Source of the DNA: an uncultured Eubacteriales bacterium
GTDB lineage: Bacteria; Bacillota; Clostridia; Oscillospirales; Acutalibacteraceae
Assembly (NCBI GenBank): GCA_934725345.1
Contig: CAKVBG010000008.1
Location: 1-26,807 of the forward strand
Length of the DNA stretch: 26,807 bases
Direction of reading: 5' to 3'
Positions 16,268-23,280 of this stretch are shown in pieces (the stretch's first letter is position 1; every line of letters begins with the position of its first letter). The notes beneath the pieces are model-generated. The model ran no database searches, was not told the DNA's origin, and saw nothing but the letters and a program-made list of their open reading frames with translations. The position numbers and the translations under genes were made by a program.

Positions 16268-16373
16268 CACATGGCGGTTTTTTAAAATAGTTTTTTTATA
16301 AAATTACAAAATTGTCATTCGAAACTTAAATTTTGAAATAATGAAATAAATACACAAAATTCAATAGTAGTTA

Positions 16374-16382
16374 TGATAAAAT
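16374..16382 (+). promoter_or_regulatory. Extended -10 promoter of the injection-system-like run
   Basis: TGATAAAAT (16374-16382) is a TGn-extended -10. The -35 region (about 16354-16359) is poor. A start near 16389 leaves about 33 bases before ATG 16422. It is the only reasonable promoter I see ahead of the five-gene run. Confidence 0.45.
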
Positions 16383-16421
16383 ATAGGACAATCACTTAAT
16401 AATTTGGAGGGGAATATTTCT

Positions 16422-17594
16422 ATGAAAAAAGTATCAGGTTTTTGGGATAAAACTAAAAAAAAATTATTTTCCATCACTTTTGTCACTTCTACTGTGGCTC
16501 TAGCAGTGTATCCAATTGTTGCTGCAATTGAAACCACAACTTCAATTCAAGAGGAAAATCAACTAACCACCGAAGAAATAGATAAAGTAATTCAGGACCT
16601 TAAAATATCTGGAAGCATAGATAATATCCTCGAAAAGTTGGATGAAATAATCAAGCGGGCTCAGCTTTCTGGTAACTCTGCACTCCAGGAGTATGCTAGC
16701 AATATGAAAACTTCCTATGAACTCCAAAAACAGTTAGATAGTGTTAATAGTCTTATTGAAGCAATGAAAAAAAAGAATTCAAGTATTGCACAGGTTGATA
16801 AACAAGTAACTAAAATATTAAACGTTACAACTATCACTCAAGATTTAAAAGGTGCTGTTTCTGATGAAGCCTTATTAGTACTAGAATCACTCACCAACGA
16901 GAACGTCCAAAAACTTCAAGAAACCATGGCAGAAATAGAGGGCTTAGTTGACCTCAAAGACGTAGAGTCTTTAACAGTGGAACAAAGAAGTTTGTTGGAT
17001 ATAATTGTGCTCAGCAAGATTATAGAAGAGGGTTTAGTAGAAGGTGAACGTTTTGATTTAGCAAAGGAAACTTTAGGAGTTGCAGTTACTATTTTGGAGT
17101 CATATCAAAAACAAGAATACGATTCTTCCAGCTATGACTCACTTACTGCAGGAACCGAAAAATTTTTACAGTCTGGGAAAAAGGCCTCTAGTGTGCTTCC
17201 TGAACAGATATCTTTTGTAGGTGGACATTTTGGAATGAGCCATCCACCTTTAATGTATGATGGCCATATTCTTCTGGCTCTTGATGATTTATATCAATAT
17301 ATAGATGCAAACATTGAGTATATGTACAACAACGCTACAATGGTAATAACTTCTCCGGATAAAATTTTAGAAGTAATTAGCGGTCGCAACGAAGCTTATT
17401 TAAACGATAAGCCGTATAATATGCCGGTGCCTATTCTTTCTTTTGAAGATACTGTTTATATGTCGGTGGAATTTTTTGCTCAAGCCTATGATATTTCATA
17501 CAAGTATATCCAAGACCACGATTTTATTGTTCTTTACGGAAATTTGGTTCAACTTGAAAATCCAGCCGTGCCAAATCAGTTGAGTAAGGAATAA
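16422..17594 (+). CDS. Secreted/membrane protein with C-terminal stalk (copper amine oxidase N-like) domain
   Basis: A 390-aa protein whose ATG 16422 lies nine bases after GGAGGGG (an in-frame TTG at 16404 overlaps that site). The basic N-terminus and hydrophobic residues 15-34 form a signal peptide or anchor. Residues ~40-255 are helical, with heptad-like stretches. The last ~120 residues (about 264-380) match the 'copper amine oxidase N-terminal/stalk' fold: PPLMYDGHILLALDDL, then NATMVITSP and YLNDKPYNMPVPILSFEDTVYMSVEFFAQAYD. Clostridia use this domain on cell-surface proteins, often as a wall-binding module; no oxidase activity is implied. It is 27 bases upstream of the Pvc16-like gene and on the same strand, so it may be a surface dock for that system. 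Confidence 0.8.
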   Translation: MKKVSGFWDKTKKKLFSITFVTSTVALAVYPIVAAIETTTSIQEENQLTTEEIDKVIQDLKISGSIDNILEKLDEIIKRAQLSGNSALQEYASNMKTSYELQKQLDSVNSLIEAMKKKNSSIAQVDKQVTKILNVTTITQDLKGAVSDEALLVLESLTNENVQKLQETMAEIEGLVDLKDVESLTVEQRSLLDIIVLSKIIEEGLVEGERFDLAKETLGVAVTILESYQKQEYDSSSYDSLTAGTEKFLQSGKKASSVLPEQISFVGGHFGMSHPPLMYDGHILLALDDLYQYIDANIEYMYNNATMVITSPDKILEVISGRNEAYLNDKPYNMPVPILSFEDTVYMSVEFFAQAYDISYKYIQDHDFIVLYGNLVQLENPAVPNQLSKE

Positions 17595-17621
17595 ACAAAA
17601 ACTTTGAGGAGTTGTGAATAG

Positions 17622-18575
17622 ATGGCAAAGTATACAATCATCTCGGATATAGGAAAGGGAATAATTTCTATGCTCAGGGACAAGCTAGTACCCGACCCGG
17701 TGGATAAGTCGGAGAGCATTGGAATATGCGACCCTAAGGAAAGAGGTGGATATATCGTTGGAATTCACCCGTACGATATAAAAGAAGACACAAGCGGACG
17801 AGGTTCCGAAGAAACTTCTATGCCTGATGGCAGTGTAAAAGATCCACCAGCAATGATAGAACTTTACTACGTAATTTCTGTTTGTAGTAAGGCTGAGCCT
17901 GAAGCCAAAGCTCTTGATGAAGCAAAAATTATAGGTAAAATAATACAGATTTTCAAAGATAATCCTAATATCCCTCCCAGATATATGCCAGATAATTTGG
18001 GAGCTCCGGTTGAAAACGTTCCCATTAGTATGCTACCGCTGAATATGGAAGAAAAAGTTAAAATCTGGACTATGTTTGGTGAGTCGTACAAGCTTTCAGT
18101 TTTTTATGTCGTAGGGCCTATTGCTATAGACTCCGAAAATATTCATAAGCCTAAAAAACGTGTTGAAACAATTCATCTTGGAAGCAGTCAGTACAAGAAG
18201 AAACGAATTTTGGAATTTGAGACTCGCATAAAAGAAGAAGACATAGACGATGAGTACACGGAGCGTCCCGATGAAGATGAAGACGAGGATGAAAACGAAG
18301 ATGAATTTGATGAAGATTCAGATGAAGATAGCGACGAGGGAGACTCTGAAGATTCAGATGAAGGTGAAGATGAAGATAGCCTTGACGACAGCGATGAAAG
18401 TTTAGACTCGGACTCCGAAGAAGACGAAAGCGAAGATGACAGTTCTGACGAATCGGGGGACGACGAAGCTTCTGAAGATGATGCAGATGACTCAACAGAA
18501 AGTTCAGAGGACGAAGATATTTCGGAGGAGTCGGATGCAGAAGAAGATATAGATTTTGAATCAACAGATGAATAA
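17622..18575 (+). CDS. DUF4255 (Pvc16-like) tail-completion protein with acidic tail
   Basis: Residues 1-172 resemble the DUF4255/Pvc16 N-terminal domain of contractile injection systems, where the protein caps the end of the tube and sheath. Signs are the start MAKYTIISDIGKGIISMLRD, the central IELYYVISVCSK, and the closing YKLSVFYVVGPIAIDSE. A short basic linker (177-196) follows. Residues ~204-317 then consist almost wholly of Asp, Glu and Ser, an extreme acidic tail not typical of Pvc16. TTTGAGGAG precedes the ATG. The next gene starts 26 bases downstream. Assignment rests on remembered family signatures and on neighbours (PAAR-like, Pvc15-like ATPase). Confidence 0.82.
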   Translation: MAKYTIISDIGKGIISMLRDKLVPDPVDKSESIGICDPKERGGYIVGIHPYDIKEDTSGRGSEETSMPDGSVKDPPAMIELYYVISVCSKAEPEAKALDEAKIIGKIIQIFKDNPNIPPRYMPDNLGAPVENVPISMLPLNMEEKVKIWTMFGESYKLSVFYVVGPIAIDSENIHKPKKRVETIHLGSSQYKKKRILEFETRIKEEDIDDEYTERPDEDEDEDENEDEFDEDSDEDSDEGDSEDSDEGEDEDSLDDSDESLDSDSEEDESEDDSSDESGDDEASEDDADDSTESSEDEDISEESDAEEDIDFESTDE

Positions 18576-18601
18576 AAACAAGAAGGGAGAAAATTAAAAA
18601 A

Positions 18602-19390
18602 ATGAGGGTAATATATCGTGCCTCTTTAGTGTTTCTTCTTAAAGATATTTTTTCTAAAATGCCGATTACAAGCGCAGTGATTTTATGTAATGGCAAACAA
18701 AACCCCTATACCCGCAAAGCAAGTGGACACTATGTTTTTTCTAATTTATATCCTGGGAAGTATGATATCAGCATAACTTGCAGGGGATACAATGATATTA
18801 ATTTAACTGTAGACCTTCAAGAAAATCAAACTAAAGAAATAATTCTGGATTTATCATATAGCCAAGACAATCAGGAAATTTTAAATTTAACACGTTTTGA
18901 ATTCAATTGTACGAGATATAAAAAGCCCTTATCTAACATCCCTTTGACTTTAAAACTTGAAAATGAGCTTAAATTTTTAAAAGTCATAGAGGCTGTAGAA
19001 CCAAATACTGATAAAATTAAAACCAATATGGAGTTGGTTACAGGTCTTTTAGGGCAAAAGTATATCTACGAGGTTAAAGGAAAGGAATACGAATTTGAGT
19101 TTTGGAGTTATGACGGCGAGAACAAATGTTATATCCTTAAAGATTTTGCAGAAGAAAAAATTGAACCTGATGGTAAAATGTTTGCCATTTGGAACGTAAG
19201 GACAAATGAAAAGGGATGCATAATAATGCCCGTAATGCCTCAATTTATGAAAGATAACGTTTTGGAGTTTGAAATTTATAACTCAGAAATAAAAGCTAAA
19301 GCTTCATATACGTTTGAGGGTAAAATTCAGTCGGGGTCAGCATTTCATATCGATTTAAAATTTAGAAAAGTTCCTAAAAAGAAATCATAG
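18602..19390 (+). CDS. Carboxypeptidase-regulatory-like beta-sandwich protein of the injection-system run
   Basis: A 262-aa protein whose first ~90 residues resemble the carboxypeptidase regulatory-like/PEGA-type beta-sandwich: ITSAVILCNGKQNPYTRKASGHYVFSNLYPGKYDISI. The remaining ~170 residues are beta-rich with no recognised family (EFNCTRYKKPLSNIPLTLKL, KGKEYEFEFWSYDGE) and end in a basic tail. There is no signal peptide, so it should act in the cytoplasm or be built into a particle. It lies between the Pvc16-like and PAAR-like genes, only 10 bases before the latter. That position fits a structural, fibre or cargo protein of the injection system. AAGGGAG is 12 bases from ATG, a loose spacing. 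Confidence 0.72.
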   Translation: MRVIYRASLVFLLKDIFSKMPITSAVILCNGKQNPYTRKASGHYVFSNLYPGKYDISITCRGYNDINLTVDLQENQTKEIILDLSYSQDNQEILNLTRFEFNCTRYKKPLSNIPLTLKLENELKFLKVIEAVEPNTDKIKTNMELVTGLLGQKYIYEVKGKEYEFEFWSYDGENKCYILKDFAEEKIEPDGKMFAIWNVRTNEKGCIIMPVMPQFMKDNVLEFEIYNSEIKAKASYTFEGKIQSGSAFHIDLKFRKVPKKKS

Positions 19391-19400
19391 GGGGAAGTTT

Positions 19401-19790
19401 ATGGGTGTTTTAGTTGTAAATTCGGCGCAATGTATGTGTTCAATGGGGACAGCTCCTTCAACGATGGTAGTTTTGCCTGAAAGCATGGCAATGGGGCAAA
19501 GTAATCCTGTGGCTACTATTATGGATAACAAGCCCATGGTAAATATCATGCCTTTTGCTATGTGCACGTCTATGGCTAATCCTCAAGTGGCTTCTGCAAC
19601 TGCAGCAGCTGCCGGTGTTTTAACTCCTATGCCTTGTACTCCCGTAACGACTGCTCCATGGACGCCGGGCTGTGCAACCGTTATGGTTAAAGGGAAACCT
19701 GCTTTAAATAACACTTCAACTCTCATGTGTAACTGGGGAGGAGTTATTTCCATTACTAACCCCGGAGCCACGACGGTTATGGTTCCATAA
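19401..19790 (+). CDS. DUF4280 PAAR-like spike-tip protein
   Basis: A 129-aa protein of the DUF4280/PAAR-like family, whose PAAR relatives sharpen the spike of contractile injection systems and can carry effectors. Diagnostic blocks are CMCSMGTAPSTMVVLPES near the start, KPMVNIMPFAMCTSMANP, TPMPCTPVTTAPWTPGC, and GKPALNNTSTLMCNWGGVI near the end. Cys and Met are plentiful. No His cluster typical of classical PAAR zinc sites is obvious. No toxin domain is fused, so any effector would be a separate protein. GGGGGAAG sits just before ATG. DUF4280 also occurs with other secreted polymorphic toxins, so the eCIS reading depends on the neighbouring Pvc16- and Pvc15-like genes. Confidence 0.9.
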   Translation: MGVLVVNSAQCMCSMGTAPSTMVVLPESMAMGQSNPVATIMDNKPMVNIMPFAMCTSMANPQVASATAAAAGVLTPMPCTPVTTAPWTPGCATVMVKGKPALNNTSTLMCNWGGVISITNPGATTVMVP

Positions 19791-19819
19791 CAAATTTTAT
19801 TAGCAAAGAGGGGACTTGG

Positions 19820-21841
19820 GTGGAAATATATGAAGATAATTCAGAGTACATTTTAGAGGAATTCAAGTCTGAATTAGAGTTAATTCAAAATTATCTGGAA
19901 TGCAAAAAAGAAAATAGTTTTGAATCTAAACGCGATGAGATATTAGAAAAATTTCGACGTCGGCAAGCTGAAATCAAATTAAAATTAATAGTAAGCGCAA
20001 ACGAAGACTATTTTTTTGCTGCTCAATACATTAAAAAAGTTTTTGAACTAACTGATTTGGAATGGTTTGGGTTTATAGTTGCAATGATGTTTGAAGCGGA
20101 TTTGAAGTACAGGGATTTAATTAATCAAGTTGAAAACTCAAGTAATTTAACTTACAACACAATTTTTAAATTATATTTTTTTGTAGAAGATATTTCTGAA
20201 ATCGAAGGGTATTATAGTATGCTTTCGATTTTCAGAGATAAGATGAATTTACTTTGTTTCATGGAAGGAATTCCTAAAATAGACCCCGGATTATTCGAAA
20301 ACGTGATGAACAATGCAAAGACTAATATGAAAGTTATGGGGACAAAAACGATTATCCCCAATGAAAATGAAGATAGCTCCAGTTTGGTAGTGCATGAAGA
20401 GATCGCACAGAAAATTCAAGAATTAGTTAATAGCTTTCCTGATTCGGAATATTGTATTTTAATTGATGGAGTTAGCGGTATAGGTAGAAAAACTATCGTG
20501 GAAAGGGTTGCTCAGCTCAGTGGTAGGGCTTTGGTCTGCGCGGACGCTTCTAAACTTAGTGATAAGAACTTTGAAAATGATGTAATGACGATTTGTAGAG
20601 AAGCGGGATTTCTAAAAGCGTGGCTTTGTTTTTATAATTTGCCAACACAAAACAACAGCTCAAATTTAGATACTTCAAAGCTTCAGTTTATATCAGCAAT
20701 GGCACCGAAATTTGCTGATTGTTTATTTGTGGTTTCTGAGAAAAAAATAAAAGAGATATCTCAGTTGAAAACCGTAAGTGTGCACGTTCCCGAGCTTAGC
20801 AGCAGTGAAAGTATCAAGCTATGGAAACATTACTTAAAAGACTTAAATGTAAATAAAAAATTGAAAATAGAAGAGCTTGTAAACAAGTTTAAATTTACAC
20901 CTAAGCAAATTAAAAATACTGCCACAGAGGCTTTGAATAATACTCTTTTAGAAAAATCCAACGTATTAAACGAAAAATCTATAGCGGATGCTGCAAAGAC
21001 TCAGATATCAGAAAAGTTGGCTGAAAAAGCCACGCATATAAAAAATAAACATACTTGGAATGAATTGGTTTTAAGCCCTAAGGAAAAAGAGATTATAAAA
21101 AGAGCCTGTGACCAAATAAAGTATCGACACGTGGTATATGATAAGTGGAATTTTGGAGATAGAGTTTTATACGGCAGGGGACTTAGCATGCTTTTTGCAG
21201 GTTCTTCGGGAACGGGTAAAACTATGGCGGCACAAGTGGTTTCGAATGAGCTTGGGCTCGAACTTTATAAAGTTGATTTATCACGCGTGATATCGAAGTA
21301 TATTGGAGAGTCAGAAAAGAATTTAAGTTCTATTTTTGATGCAGCTTCTGAAAGCAACGTTATACTTTTGTTTGATGAAATGGATGCCCTTTTTTCTAAG
21401 CGTACGGAAGTTAAGGACTCTCACGACCGAAATGCTAACTTGGAAACTTCATATCTTTTGCAGCGGATGGAGGAGTACAGCGGTATAACAATAATGACCA
21501 CTAACTTTCTAGAAAATATAGATAAAGCTTTTTTTAGAAGAATAAACTATGTAGTGCATTTCGTATTCCCAGATGCTAAAGCGAGAAAAGAAATTTGGCA
21601 AAAAATGTTCCCTAAAAAAATGCCACTTGCCAGCGACGTAGATTTTGATTTTCTAGCCAAACAATTTGAAATTTCGGGAGGAAATATAAAAAACGTTGTG
21701 ATGAGCGCTGCTTTTATGGCAGCTTCGGAAAATGAAAAAGTGGGTATGAAACATATAATAAAATCTCTGGAATACGAAATAAAAAAACAGGGCAAAATGG
21801 TATCTAAAGAAGATTTTGCTCATTACGGATATTTAATTTAA
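19820..21841 (+). CDS. Pvc15-type double-AAA ATPase of contractile injection systems
   Basis: A 673-aa cytoplasmic ATPase with a helical N-terminal region (1-190) and two AAA modules. Module 1 (about 195-395) is degenerate: its P-loop reads GVSGIGRKT (217-225), and the Walker B position, LCFYNL, lacks acidic residues. Module 2 (about 410-640) is intact: GSSGTGKT (461-468), VILLFDEMDAL with D519/E520, sensor 1 TTN (N562) and arginine finger pair R573/R574. This inactive-active pairing is the pattern of the eCIS ATPase (Pvc15/Afp15), thought to help particle assembly or cargo loading. The GTG start is six bases after AAGAGGGG. It ends the five-gene run. A CDC48-like housekeeping role is less likely given the neighbours. 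Confidence 0.88.
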   Translation: MEIYEDNSEYILEEFKSELELIQNYLECKKENSFESKRDEILEKFRRRQAEIKLKLIVSANEDYFFAAQYIKKVFELTDLEWFGFIVAMMFEADLKYRDLINQVENSSNLTYNTIFKLYFFVEDISEIEGYYSMLSIFRDKMNLLCFMEGIPKIDPGLFENVMNNAKTNMKVMGTKTIIPNENEDSSSLVVHEEIAQKIQELVNSFPDSEYCILIDGVSGIGRKTIVERVAQLSGRALVCADASKLSDKNFENDVMTICREAGFLKAWLCFYNLPTQNNSSNLDTSKLQFISAMAPKFADCLFVVSEKKIKEISQLKTVSVHVPELSSSESIKLWKHYLKDLNVNKKLKIEELVNKFKFTPKQIKNTATEALNNTLLEKSNVLNEKSIADAAKTQISEKLAEKATHIKNKHTWNELVLSPKEKEIIKRACDQIKYRHVVYDKWNFGDRVLYGRGLSMLFAGSSGTGKTMAAQVVSNELGLELYKVDLSRVISKYIGESEKNLSSIFDAASESNVILLFDEMDALFSKRTEVKDSHDRNANLETSYLLQRMEEYSGITIMTTNFLENIDKAFFRRINYVVHFVFPDAKARKEIWQKMFPKKMPLASDVDFDFLAKQFEISGGNIKNVVMSAAFMAASENEKVGMKHIIKSLEYEIKKQGKMVSKEDFAHYGYLI

Positions 21842-21850
21842 TAGTTTTAA

Positions 21851-21877
21851 TACGTACCTTTTACGTTACTTTTTTAA
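21851..21877 (+). terminator. Weak hairpin with T tract after the ATPase gene
   Basis: A short ACGTA/TACGT stem is followed by TACTTTTTT. It is the only terminator-like element between the ATPase and tspO. The stem is only five pairs, so it may be leaky. Confidence 0.35.
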
Positions 21878-21930
21878 TAAAAGAAAAAATATAGCATATA
21901 CTTATAGGTGTAACGAGAGGAGGTACAAGT

Positions 21931-22395
21931 ATGATAAAACTTAAATCTTTGATTATAAGTTTGGTTCTGAGTTTGGGTGTAGGAGGGCTTGCCTCGCTTG
22001 CTACCCGTGATTCAATGGATGTATATCAATATATTAATTTACCGCCGTTTGCACCACCTTCAAGTTTGTTTCCGATAGTTTGGACTATTCTTTATATTTT
22101 AATGGGAATTTCTGCTTACGGGGTTTATGAATCGGAATCCAAATATAAATCGTCGGCTTTATCGCTCTATGGCATACAGCTGATAGTGAATTTTATTTGG
22201 CCGCTTTTATTTTTCAATGGCAGGATGTTTTCGGCGGCTTTTGTTTGTTTGATGATACTGTGGTTACTAGTGATATTTATGATAATCCAATTTTACAAAA
22301 TTAAACCCTGGACCGCTTGGCTTCAGATACCATACTTAATATGGCTCACTTTTGCCGCATTTTTGAATTGGAATGTCTTTATTTTAAATAGATGA
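21931..22395 (+). CDS. tspO: TspO/MBR family tryptophan-rich sensory protein
   Basis: A 154-aa membrane protein with five predicted helices, the fold of TspO/MBR, which binds porphyrins, heme-like ligands or cholesterol (in eukaryotes). Family blocks are visible: LPPFAPPSSLFPIVWTILY, LMGISAYGVYES, IVNFIWPLLFFN and PYLIWLTFAAFLNW. Length matches the family. AGGAGGT lies just upstream of ATG. It follows the ATPase gene by 89 bases with only a weak hairpin between them, so read-through is possible. A functional tie to the injection-like genes is not suggested by the family. Confidence 0.94.
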   Translation: MIKLKSLIISLVLSLGVGGLASLATRDSMDVYQYINLPPFAPPSSLFPIVWTILYILMGISAYGVYESESKYKSSALSLYGIQLIVNFIWPLLFFNGRMFSAAFVCLMILWLLVIFMIIQFYKIKPWTAWLQIPYLIWLTFAAFLNWNVFILNR

Positions 22396-22470
22396 CACCA
22401 TGGACATTTTTTTGGTAAAAGCGTATGATGTTTATGATATACAAATTTAAATAACATAACGGGTGACGAT

Positions 22471-23280
22471 ATGAACTTTAAAAGTAATGTTATGAACATC
22501 AATTTCAAAAACGCCGTTGCTTACCTAACATTTAAAGAATTTGAGAAATATAAATTTATAAACCATGCTTATTCCACTCGTTTGGGAGGGGTAAGCACGG
22601 ATTATTTTAGATCGCTCAATTTAGGTTTTGCAACTGCTGATTCACAGGAGAACATCGATAAGAATTATGATATTTTTTTTGATTGTATGGGAGTGAAAAA
22701 AGAGGATACTGCAATTACTTCTCAAATACACGAGAATAAAATAAAGTGCGTAAGCAGAAAAGATTTAAAAAAGGACGATTTGACTAAATTTGAAAAAATC
22801 GATGGGTTAATAACAAACGAGCCTGGTATTTCACTTATGACCTTCCATGCTGACTGTTTGGCAGTTTATCTAATTGATATTAAAAATCACGTTGTAGGTT
22901 TAGCTCATGCAGGGTGGAGAGGAACTGTTAAGCGAATAGCGGTTAAACTTGCAGAAGTATGCATTGATTTTTATAATTCTTCCAAAGAAGATATGATCTT
23001 TGCTTTAGGACCTTCAATTGGACCATGCTGCTTTGAGGCTTCTCAGGAAATTTTGCCTTATTTTCAAAATTTAGGATTTAATTATAAATGCAATGAAGAA
23101 GGAAAATTCAACGTGGATCTTAAAGAGATAAACCGCAAATTACTCATGGATTTTGGAATAAGTGAAAGTAATATTATATCTTCAGATATTTGCACGATGT
23201 GTTATAAGGATTTACTTTTTTCTCACAGAGCAACCAAAGGTCGGAGAGGGACTAACTGTGCGTTTATAAAGCTTGTATAA
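22471..23280 (+). CDS. pgeF: YfiH/YlmD laccase-domain purine nucleoside phosphorylase
   Basis: A 269-aa protein of the multicopper-oxidase-like 'laccase domain' family (YfiH/YlmD). Family members act as purine nucleoside phosphorylase/adenosine deaminase, and in some bacteria the family is tied to peptidoglycan editing. The zinc-site residues are present: H87 in SQIHEN, C129 in HADCLAVYL and H146 in LAHAGWRGT. GPSIGPCCFE and a terminal FSHRATKGRRGTNCAFI are also intact. ATG 22471 follows GGGTGA with short spacing; an in-frame ATG at 22489 lacks a site. Its stop codon directly abuts the stop of the convergent subtilase gene, with no intervening base. Confidence 0.93.
   Translation: MNFKSNVMNINFKNAVAYLTFKEFEKYKFINHAYSTRLGGVSTDYFRSLNLGFATADSQENIDKNYDIFFDCMGVKKEDTAITSQIHENKIKCVSRKDLKKDDLTKFEKIDGLITNEPGISLMTFHADCLAVYLIDIKNHVVGLAHAGWRGTVKRIAVKLAEVCIDFYNSSKEDMIFALGPSIGPCCFEASQEILPYFQNLGFNYKCNEEGKFNVDLKEINRKLLMDFGISESNIISSDICTMCYKDLLFSHRATKGRRGTNCAFIKLV

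Noticed and set aside
16422..17594. Copper amine oxidase enzyme
   Set aside because: Only the small stalk domain is present; no catalytic oxidase domain or topaquinone motif is visible.
18151..18696. Leu/His/Arg-rich 181-aa frame opposite the acidic tail
   Set aside because: It is the antisense reading of GA-rich codons for Asp/Glu/Ser; composition is dictated by the real gene and it lacks a start context.
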